From Candidatus Omnitrophota bacterium (GTDB taxonomy: Bacteria > Omnitrophota > Gorgyraeia > Ghiorseimicrobiales > Ghiorseimicrobiaceae), in the NCBI GenBank assembly GCA_030681595.1, contig JAUXSB010000010.1:1-40598 (forward strand): a DNA stretch of 40,598 nt, written 5' to 3'. Numbering within the stretch: position 1 is the stretch's first letter; the number at the start of each line of letters is the position of its first letter. A program made the translations under genes and the position numbers. This document shows, in pieces, positions 23,402 through 30,567 of the stretch. Under the pieces are notes generated by a model that did not search any database, was not told the origin of the DNA, and was given only the letters and a program-made list of their open reading frames with translations.

Positions 23402-24627
23402 AACTCATCCGTTCCACCAATACAAAAGAATTAGGAAAGATTTGCTCGCGGTATCTCTTGCGCAAAAAGCGTATTGAGGAAGTAGTGCGCAATGTTATTG
23501 AAGATGTGCGGTTATACGGAGACGATGCTTTAATAAAATATACCCGTCGGTTTGATAAGGTGAAGCTTTCTTCTAAATCTATCCGTGTAACCCAGGCCGA
23601 AATAAGTAGCGCATACCAGAATATCAGCCCGGATTTTGTGGCAAATTTAAAGTTAGTCATTGAAAACGTAAACAAGTTTTATCGTAAGCAAATAAAAAAA
23701 TCATGGAAGATAAAAAATGAGGACGGCGTTATCTTAGGAGAAAAAATAACCCCGATTGAAAGCGTAGGCGTTTATGTGCCGGCAGGAACCGCGCCTTTGG
23801 TTTCGTCTGTTTATATGAGTGTGCTTCCGGCAAAAATGGCCGGGGTAAAAAGAATTGCCTTGGTAAGCCCGCCGGATAAATTCGGAAATATCAACCCGCA
23901 TATTCTGGTGGTTGCGGATTTATTAAAGGTTAACGAGGTATATAAAGTCGGAGGAGCGCAGGCAATTGCGGCTTTGGCTTTCGGTACAAAGACTATTTTA
24001 GGGGTAGATAAAATTGTCGGCCCGGGCAACAGCTATGTAACTGAGGCAAAACGCCAAGTTTTCGGCTTTGTGGATATTGATATGGTAGCAGGGCCAACGG
24101 AACTGGTGGTAATTGCTGATCAGAACGCTAACATCGATTATGTCTCTGCTGATTTATCCGCCCAGGCAGAGCATGCCGGGGGGCTTGCGATACTTGTTAC
24201 TACCAACAAAAATTTTGCCCGCCAGATGAAAGATAAAATTAGTTTAGGTTATGTTATCTTAGCAAAAAATTTAAATGAGGCGGCGGAAATTTCAAACCGT
24301 ATCGCTCCCGAACATCTGCAGATAATGCTTAAAAATCCCAAAAAGTTACTTTCAAGGATAAAAAATGCCGGCGCGATATTTTTAGGCGATTTTACACCTG
24401 TTGTAGTCGGTGATTATGTGGCAGGGCCCAGCCATGTCCTTCCTACGACAGGAACGGCGAAGTTTTTCTCCGGGCTATCGCTTACGGATTTTTTGAAATC
24501 AAGCCATATTATATCTTATTCTAAAAGGGCCCTTGAGAAGGTGAGAGTGCTCTTAGAAAAGTTAGCCGGTATTGAAAGCTTAACTAAACATGCGGAATCA
24601 GTGAAGATAAGATTTGAGGATAAATGA
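23398..24627 (+). CDS. hisD: Histidinol dehydrogenase
   Basis: ESVGVYVPAGTAPLVSSVYM, GGAQAIAALAFGT, DKIVGPGNSYVTEAKR, GPTELVVIAD, SHVLPTTGTAKF. Confidence 0.97.
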   Translation: MKLIRSTNTKELGKICSRYLLRKKRIEEVVRNVIEDVRLYGDDALIKYTRRFDKVKLSSKSIRVTQAEISSAYQNISPDFVANLKLVIENVNKFYRKQIKKSWKIKNEDGVILGEKITPIESVGVYVPAGTAPLVSSVYMSVLPAKMAGVKRIALVSPPDKFGNINPHILVVADLLKVNEVYKVGGAQAIAALAFGTKTILGVDKIVGPGNSYVTEAKRQVFGFVDIDMVAGPTELVVIADQNANIDYVSADLSAQAEHAGGLAILVTTNKNFARQMKDKISLGYVILAKNLNEAAEISNRIAPEHLQIMLKNPKKLLSRIKNAGAIFLGDFTPVVVGDYVAGPSHVLPTTGTAKFFSGLSLTDFLKSSHIISYSKRALEKVRVLLEKLAGIESLTKHAESVKIRFEDK

Positions 24628-24675
24628 GTTTTTGCATCGAATTCTATACGCCGGATTCATTAATATATTTAATTT

Positions 24676-24772
24676 ATCCCGCCTCGTAATATGTATCAAA
24701 ATTTTGTTCCATAATTTTGATACACTCAGCGGGATCAATTCGTCCCGAAGCTACGGGGCTCATCGAGAGGAC
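24676..24772 (+). promoter_or_regulatory. Composite double-hairpin leader element, copy 1 (upstream of hisB)
   Basis: ATCCCGC(24676-24682)/GCGGGAT(24729-24735) enclosing TGTATCAAAATT/AATTTTGATACA (24692-24703/24713-24724), then ATCAATTC, CCCG/CGGG hairpin, CTCATCGAGAGG. Confidence 0.75.
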
Positions 24773-24777
24773 AAAAA

Positions 24778-25380
24778 ATGAAAAATAGAGAGTTTATTAT
24801 AGCGCGCAGAACTAACGAGGTTGACATAAACGGAAAATTAGTAATCGATGGCACCGGAAAGACTAAGATAAAGACGGGGTTTGAATCACTCGACCATTTA
24901 TTAACGCTCTTTGCCTTTCATGGATTTTTTGATTTAGAGCTGTCCGCAAAAGGAGACTTAACCCATCATATTCTTGAGGATATTGGAATCGCCTTAGGCG
25001 ATGCTTTTAAGAAAGCATTGGGGGTATCATCAAGCATAAAAAGATACGGCTATGCTTCAGTTCCAATGGATGAAATACTGGCCAAGGTTTCAGTAGATTT
25101 AGGCGGCAGGGATTCTTTTGTATGGCATGGAGTGGCTGGAGTGGTTAATGTTAAAGATAGCTTGGATTTAAATGCCGGCGAATTAAAGTTATTTCTAGGA
25201 TCTATCGCAAAGCATATAAAGATGAATTTATTTATAGAGTATCTTTCGAATGTTGGCGAGATAGACACCCATCATCTTTTTGAGGCAATATTTAAGGCGT
25301 TAGGCATAGCTTTAGACCAAGCCACGCAGATTGATCCGCGCAGGAAGGGTATTCCCTCCACCAAGGGTATAATCGATTAA
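24778..25380 (+). CDS. hisB: Imidazoleglycerol-phosphate dehydratase
   Basis: THHILEDIGIALGDA and DTHHLFEAIFKALG di-histidine metal motifs; his operon. Confidence 0.93.
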   Translation: MKNREFIIARRTNEVDINGKLVIDGTGKTKIKTGFESLDHLLTLFAFHGFFDLELSAKGDLTHHILEDIGIALGDAFKKALGVSSSIKRYGYASVPMDEILAKVSVDLGGRDSFVWHGVAGVVNVKDSLDLNAGELKLFLGSIAKHIKMNLFIEYLSNVGEIDTHHLFEAIFKALGIALDQATQIDPRRKGIPSTKGIID

Positions 25381-25390
25381 ATGAACCCCG

Positions 25391-25426
25391 TTAGAGATAG
25401 TCCCCGCTTTTAGCGGGGACGTCTAA
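25391..25426 (+). other. Nested hairpin in hisB-hisH gap
   Basis: GTCCCCGC-tttta-GCGGGGAC (25400-25420) inside TTAGA/TCTAA. Confidence 0.6.
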
Positions 25427-25465
25427 AATGGATAAATGCTTGAATAGGCTATAGCTTACAGAATT

Positions 25466-26134
25466 ATGAATACAGTAGGTATAAATACAAGAAAAGGTAT
25501 CTCTAGCGGGGTGAAAATTGCAATCATTGACTACGGGATGGGCAATATCGCAAGTGTCAGGAAAGCCTGTATTCATTTTGGCGCAAGCGCGGGTGTCGTT
25601 ACTAGACCTAAGGAGTTGGGCAGGGTTGATAAGATTATTTTACCGGGGGTGGGTGCGTTTGGCGATGCGATGCGTCAGCTTACCAAGATGGGCTTAGATA
25701 GCGAAATAGAAGAAAAGATATCAGCAGGCATGCCTTTTCTGGGGATATGCCTAGGGATGCATTTGTTATTTGAAAAAAGCGAAGAATCTAAAGGGGTAAA
25801 AGGGTTGGGTATTTTAAAGGGTAGGGTGGTGAAGTTTAAGGGGATGGAAATCAAAGTGCCGCATATGGGGTGGAATCAAATAAAAATCAAATATCAAAAA
25901 TCCAATATCAAAAATGCAGTACTAAAAGGCGTAAAAGATAATTCTTATGTGTATTTTTGCCACTCATATTATGTAGCGCCGGTTGATAAGAATATAGTTG
26001 CGGCAACGACTGATTACGGCGGAAAATTCGCCTCAGTTATCGCGAAAGATAATATTTTCGGAATACAGTTTCATCCGGAAAAAAGTCAACGTACTGGCCT
26101 TAAAATATTGGAGGATTTTATTAAATTATGCTGA
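25466..26134 (+). CDS. hisH: Imidazole glycerol phosphate synthase glutaminase subunit
   Basis: IIDYGMGNIASVRKA, GICLGMHLLF nucleophile elbow, GIQFHPEKSQ. True start may be internal (e.g. near VKIAIIDYGMGN). Confidence 0.94.
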   Translation: MNTVGINTRKGISSGVKIAIIDYGMGNIASVRKACIHFGASAGVVTRPKELGRVDKIILPGVGAFGDAMRQLTKMGLDSEIEEKISAGMPFLGICLGMHLLFEKSEESKGVKGLGILKGRVVKFKGMEIKVPHMGWNQIKIKYQKSNIKNAVLKGVKDNSYVYFCHSYYVAPVDKNIVAATTDYGGKFASVIAKDNIFGIQFHPEKSQRTGLKILEDFIKLC

Positions 26135-26853
26135 TTATTCCCGCAATTGATATAAAAGATGGTAAAGTAGTTCGGCTCTGGCAGGGTGATTTCAATAAAA
26201 TTAAAGCCTATTCGGATAGCCCTGAGTCGGTGGCTTTGGAATGGCAGCGGCAGGGGGCAAAATTTTTACATATCGTGGATTTAGACGGCGCCTGTTCAGG
26301 GAAACTGGAGAATTTATCGGCGATTAAAAAAATAGCCAAGATAATCAAGATTCCTTTTGAAGTCGGAGGTGGGATACGTAGCCTTACAACAATTAAACAG
26401 TTGATAAACTTAGGCGTCAAAAGAATAGTTTTGGGAACAAAGGTTTTGCAGGATAAGAATTTCCTGAAGGAGGCAATTGTAAAGTTTAGGGGTATGATTA
26501 TCGTCAGTATTGACGTGCGGGAGAATAAGGTTGCTTCAGACGGCTGGCTGCGGGTAGGAAATTTAGATGCCATGGATTTTGCCCGGGAATTAAAAAGGTT
26601 AGGCCTTGAGACAATTATCTATACTGATATCAAACGCGACGGTACCCTCACCGGGCCTAATTTTGGCGCAATCGAAGAAATGGTTAATGATGCGGATTTA
26701 AAGGTTATCGCTTCCGGAGGCGTCTCTTCTTTAAAGGATTTAAGAGAATTAAGAAAATTGGAAAAGAAAGGCCTGATAGGCGTAGTTGTGGGAAAAGCCC
26801 TCTACGAAAATAGGTTTATTTTACGAGAGGCGATTAAGGTGGCGGGAAAATAA
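26128..26853 (+). CDS. hisA: ProFAR isomerase
   Basis: [44 protein letters not shown]. Confidence 0.95.
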   Translation: MLIIPAIDIKDGKVVRLWQGDFNKIKAYSDSPESVALEWQRQGAKFLHIVDLDGACSGKLENLSAIKKIAKIIKIPFEVGGGIRSLTTIKQLINLGVKRIVLGTKVLQDKNFLKEAIVKFRGMIIVSIDVRENKVASDGWLRVGNLDAMDFARELKRLGLETIIYTDIKRDGTLTGPNFGAIEEMVNDADLKVIASGGVSSLKDLRELRKLEKKGLIGVVVGKALYENRFILREAIKVAGK

Positions 26854-27256
26854 AAGTGTTGGCAAAGCGGATAATTCCTTGTCTAGATGTAAAAGCCGGC
26901 CGCGTAGTAAAGGGGGTAAAATTTTTAAACCTGCGCGATGCCGGAGACCCAGTAGATGCGGCTCGGTTTTATGATCAAGAAGGGGCTGACGAACTGGTTT
27001 TTTTGGATATTACCGCAAGCGCTGAAGAAAGAAAAATTATTCTGGATGTAGTACGCAGGACCGCAGAAAATATCTATATCCCTTTTACTGTAGGCGGAGG
27101 GGTAGGTAATATAGAGGATATAAGGAATTTACTTAATGCCGGAGCGGATAAGGTTTCTATAAATACCGCGGCAGTAAAGAATCCGCAGTTAATAAAAGAG
27201 AGCGCGTTTCGCTTCGGAAGCCAGTGTATTGTAGTGGCAATCGATGCTAAAAGAAG

Positions 27257-27280
27257 TTGGCCAGTTGGCCAGTTGGCCAG
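27257..27280 (+). repeat. (TTGGCCAG)x3 tandem repeat inside hisF
   Basis: Three exact 8-bp units. Confidence 0.97.
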
Positions 27281-27314
27281 ATAAAAAAATAAATGTTGAT
27301 AAACAGATAAATAA

Positions 27315-27346
27315 CCGGCAAACCGGCAAACCGGACAACAGGCAAA
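27315..27346 (+). repeat. 8-bp tandem array CCGGCAAA x2 plus two variant units, inside hisF insert
   Basis: CCGGCAAA CCGGCAAA CCGGACAA CAGGCAAA. Confidence 0.9.
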
Positions 27347-27695
27347 CACAAAAATGGGAAGTATATATTAACGGAGGGCGTACCCCTACGGGTTTAGACG
27401 CGGTGAAGTGGGCAAAGAAAGCGGCGCGATTGGGCGCGGGAGAGATTTTACTTACGAGCATGGATTGTGACGGGACTAAAAATGGCTATGATTTAGATTT
27501 AACCCGTAAGATAACCCAGGCCGTAAATATCCCGGTGATTGCCTCGGGCGGCGCAGGGAAATTAGGGCATTTTTATCAAGTATTTAGGCAGGCGTCTGCT
27601 GATGCGGCGCTGGCGGCATCATTGTTCCACTATCGGGAACTAAGTATAAAACAAGTTAAGCGGTATCTAAGAAGAAGGGGCGTAAACGTTAGGTT

Positions 27696-28061
27696 ATGAA
27701 TAAAAAATGCGGAATGCGGAATGCGGAATGCGGAATTAAAACGAAGAAACTTCCGAAATTAAAATTTGATGATAAAGGGTTGATTCCCGCGATAATTCAG
27801 GATTACAAAACTAAAGAAGTATTGATGGTCGCTTATATGAATAAAGAGTCTGTTAGGCGCACTATAAAATTAGGGAAGACCTGTTTTTGGTCGCGCTCCC
27901 GAAGTGAATATTGGATTAAGGGTAAAACCTCAGGGCATTTTCAATTTGTAAAAAGTATTGCCTATGATTGTGATGCTGATGCGTTGCTGATTAAGGTGCG
28001 CCAGGTAGGCGTTGCCTGCCATACCGGGAATTACTCGTGTTTTTATAGAGAAATTAAATAA
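27696..28061 (+). CDS. hisI: Phosphoribosyl-AMP cyclohydrolase
   Basis: [69 protein letters not shown]. Confidence 0.94.
   Translation: MNKKCGMRNAECGIKTKKLPKLKFDDKGLIPAIIQDYKTKEVLMVAYMNKESVRRTIKLGKTCFWSRSRSEYWIKGKTSGHFQFVKSIAYDCDADALLIKVRQVGVACHTGNYSCFYREIK
27708..27735 (+). repeat. (TGCGGAA)x4 tandem repeat at hisI 5' end
   Basis: Four exact 7-bp units. Confidence 0.97.
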
Positions 28062-28068
28062 TTTTTCT

Positions 28069-28138
28069 GATTACACTGATTATAATTCGATTACACCGAT
28101 TAGAATTTGTGTAATCATTTTTAGAAATCAGTGTAATC
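28069..28138 (+). repeat. Nested inverted repeat between hisI and trpE
   Basis: GATTACACTGATT (28069-28081)/AATCAGTGTAATC (28126-28138) enclosing GATTACAC (28089-28096)/GTGTAATC (28109-28116). Confidence 0.85.
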
Positions 28139-28139
28139 T

Positions 28140-29621
28140 GTGTCTATGTATTATCCCAGCGAAACACAATTTATAAAGTTAGCTAAAAAAAATAACCTTA
28201 TTCCGGTTTATAAGGAAATCTTTGCCGATACCGAAACACCGGTATCGGCTTACCTAAAGCTTAAGAAAGAGGGCTGTTCCTATCTATTAGAGTCTATCGA
28301 AGGCACAGAAAAAATAGCCCGTTTTTCTTTTTTGGGGACAAGCCCGTTAGTTATTTTTAAGGCTAAGAAGAATATTGTTTCGGTCGCCGGCTTTGGCGAG
28401 AAGCCCGTGAAAAAAGATTTTACCGCTAGAGAAAACCCTTTAGCAGAATTAAAAAAAATAATTAGTGGTTTTAGCTTTGCTGAAGTAAAAGGCCTCCCGC
28501 GGTTTTCCGGAGGATTTGTCGGTTACTTAGGATACGATATGGTGCGGTTCTTTGAGCCAAAATTAGCCAAGAATAAGATAAGGGATGAGTTAGGGCTGCC
28601 GGATGCATGCTTTATGCTTGCTGAAAATTTGATTATTTTTGACCATGTGCGGCATTGCCTTAAGATTATAATAAATGTGGATTTAAGAACTAAGAACTTA
28701 GAGGCAAGAAGAAGATATAGAGGGGTGGTTAAAAAAATCGAAGAAATAGAAGCAGAATTAAAAACGCCTATTGTTAATTTGCAAAAGACTCATGGTAAGG
28801 CAGCAGTTCAAATTAAGTCCAATATTAAGAAAGCAGATTTTAAGAAGATGGTGCTTAAGGCGAAAGAATATATAAAAAAGGGCGATGTTATTCAGGTAGT
28901 TTTGTCGCAGAGGTTTTCTTCTCCGGTTAAATTTCCACCATTTGATATTTACCGGAATTTGCGTTCAATTAACCCGTCGTCTTATATGTATTATCTTGAT
29001 TTCGGCGATGTTAAACTGGCTGGTTCGTCTCCGGAGATGTTTGTTCGGTGTGAGAACGGTTTGGTTCAGACGCGGCCTATTGCCGGAACGCGCCGGCGCG
29101 GTAAGAATGCCGAAGAGGATGCAAAGCTTTCGCGTAATTTATTGTCTGACGCTAAGGAAAAAGCCGAACATTTAATGCTTGTCGATTTAGGCAGGAATGA
29201 TCTAGGCAGGGTTTGTAAATACGGCACAGTCAGCGTAAATGAGTTTATGAATATTGAGAAATATTCGCATGTTATGCATATCGTTAGCAATGTAAGGGGT
29301 AAATTACGTAAAGATAAAGATGTCTTTGATGTGTTAAGCGCGACTTTTCCCGCGGGTACGGTAACGGGTGCCCCAAAAGTCAGGGCGATGGAGATAATCG
29401 ATGAGCTGGAAAAAGTTTCGCGCGGGCCATACGCCGGGTGTGTAGGTTACTTTAGTTTTTCCGGGAATTTAGATACCTGTATTACTATCAGGACAATCGT
29501 AATAAAGAGAAATACAGTTTATATTCAAGCCGGCGCAGGAATTGTAGCGGATTCTGACCCGGATAAGGAATATCTTGAGACGGTAAGCAAGGCAATGGCG
29601 CAGATAGAAGCGTTAAAGTAA
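28140..29621 (+). CDS. trpE: Anthranilate synthase component I
   Basis: SPEMFVRCENGLVQTRPIAGTRRRG, DLGRNDLGRVCKYG, FPAGTVTGAPKVRAMEIIDELE, QAGAGIVADSDPDKEYLET. Start may be ATG 28146. Confidence 0.95.
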   Translation: MSMYYPSETQFIKLAKKNNLIPVYKEIFADTETPVSAYLKLKKEGCSYLLESIEGTEKIARFSFLGTSPLVIFKAKKNIVSVAGFGEKPVKKDFTARENPLAELKKIISGFSFAEVKGLPRFSGGFVGYLGYDMVRFFEPKLAKNKIRDELGLPDACFMLAENLIIFDHVRHCLKIIINVDLRTKNLEARRRYRGVVKKIEEIEAELKTPIVNLQKTHGKAAVQIKSNIKKADFKKMVLKAKEYIKKGDVIQVVLSQRFSSPVKFPPFDIYRNLRSINPSSYMYYLDFGDVKLAGSSPEMFVRCENGLVQTRPIAGTRRRGKNAEEDAKLSRNLLSDAKEKAEHLMLVDLGRNDLGRVCKYGTVSVNEFMNIEKYSHVMHIVSNVRGKLRKDKDVFDVLSATFPAGTVTGAPKVRAMEIIDELEKVSRGPYAGCVGYFSFSGNLDTCITIRTIVIKRNTVYIQAGAGIVADSDPDKEYLETVSKAMAQIEALK

Positions 29622-29642
29622 AAGTTGATTCGTACACATTTA

Positions 29643-29761
29643 TACCGAAAGCAGAACGCTGTGAAAATTTCTTTGAAATTTTCTTGCAGCTTTCGGTATC
29701 AATTCGCGCACATAATTTACCTCGTCTTTCGGACTCCGTAAATTATGTGCTCATTGAGGAG
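29643..29761 (+). promoter_or_regulatory. Composite double-hairpin leader element, copy 2 (upstream of rpsP)
   Basis: TACCGAAAGC/GCTTTCGGTA (29643-29652/29689-29698) enclosing GAAAATTTC-ttt-GAAATTTTC; ATCAATTC; GCACATAATTTAC/GTAAATTATGTGC (29708-29720/29738-29750); TCATTGAGGAG. Confidence 0.85.
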
Positions 29762-29769
29762 AGAAAAAA

Positions 29770-30012
29770 ATGGCAGTAACGATTAGGTTGTCAAGGCCGG
29801 GTAAATCGGCAAAAAAGAAGATCTTTTTTAGGGTTGGCGTGATGGATGCGAGAAAGGCACGGGATTCGCGCCTTATCGAACAAGTCGGTTATTATGACCC
29901 GAGCAAAAATCCGGCAGTCGTATCTTTAAAAAAAGACAGAATCGATTATTGGGTTTCTAAAGGAGCGACTTTAAGCCCAACGGTAAAAAACTTATTAAAA
30001 AAAGTAAAATAG
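29770..30012 (+). CDS. rpsP: 30S ribosomal protein S16
   Basis: VTIRLSRPGKSAKKKIFFRVGVMDARKARDSRLIEQVGYYDPSKNPA. Confidence 0.95.
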   Translation: MAVTIRLSRPGKSAKKKIFFRVGVMDARKARDSRLIEQVGYYDPSKNPAVVSLKKDRIDYWVSKGATLSPTVKNLLKKVK

Positions 30013-30051
30013 GAAGAAAGGTTAATTCTCCCGCCTAGTGCGGGGTCATTG

Positions 30052-30167
30052 TCCCGATAGTAAAACACTGCGAAAATTTATACTAAATTTTCTTGTAACT
30101 ATCGGGATCAATTCCGGCATATAACTTATGAGCGCTTCGCTCCATAAGTTATACCGTCATTGAGGAG
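30052..30167 (+). promoter_or_regulatory. Composite double-hairpin leader element, copy 3 (upstream of yajC)
   Basis: TCCCGATAGT/ACTATCGGGA (30052-30061/30098-30107) enclosing GAAAATTTA-tac-TAAATTTTC; ATCAATTC; ATAACTTATG...CATAAGTTAT; TCATTGAGGAG. Confidence 0.85.
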
Positions 30168-30173
30168 AAGAAT

Positions 30174-30452
30174 ATGACACAGGCAATGCCAAATCCGCTT
30201 ATGCAGCTTATTCCCTTTATTTTTATTTTTTTAATTTTTTATTTTTTAGTGATTAGGCCTGAAAAAAATAAAACCAAAGAACGGCAGAGAAAAATAGCGG
30301 CATTAAAGAAAAACGATGAAATAGTTACTGCCGGCGGGATTCACGGCACAGTGATAAACGTTAAAGAAAAAACGCTGACAGTAAGAATAGATGATAATAC
30401 TAAGATAGAGATAGATAAAACTGCGGTTGGCAGGATCGAGAAAGTGGCATAA
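30174..30452 (+). CDS. yajC: Preprotein translocase subunit YajC
   Basis: Single TM helix IPFIFIFLIFYFLVIRPEKNKTKERQRKIAALKKNDEIVTAGGIHGTV. Confidence 0.93.
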   Translation: MTQAMPNPLMQLIPFIFIFLIFYFLVIRPEKNKTKERQRKIAALKKNDEIVTAGGIHGTVINVKEKTLTVRIDDNTKIEIDKTAVGRIEKVA

Positions 30453-30542
30453 GCCGGTAAGGCAATGGTTTGGCTTTCCGCTTAGCCAAAGCCATAAGCC
30501 GGTAAGGCAATGGTTTGGCTTTCCGCTTAGCCAAAGCCATAA
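30448..30542 (+). repeat. 45-bp tandem direct repeat (2.1 copies), each unit imperfectly palindromic
   Basis: CATAAGCCGGTAAGGCAATGGTTTGGCTTTCCGCTTAGCCAAAGC at 30448-30492 and 30493-30537, exact. Confidence 0.97.
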
Positions 30543-30567
30543 ACAGGGGAGTTAGAGGAAGGGAGAT

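Larger units (their letters stand above)
26856..27699 (+). pseudogene. hisF: Imidazole glycerol phosphate synthase cyclase subunit, reading frame interrupted at an 8-bp tandem repeat (possible assembly collapse, so may be intact in vivo)
   Basis: N-half 26856-27284 ([20 protein letters not shown]...VVVAIDAKR) and C-half in the +1-offset frame up to 27699 ([24 protein letters not shown]...[20 protein letters not shown]...VIASGGAG). Confidence 0.9.

Noticed and set aside
30448-30542. Possible CRISPR array
   Set aside because: Only two directly abutting 45-bp units with no spacers and no cas genes.
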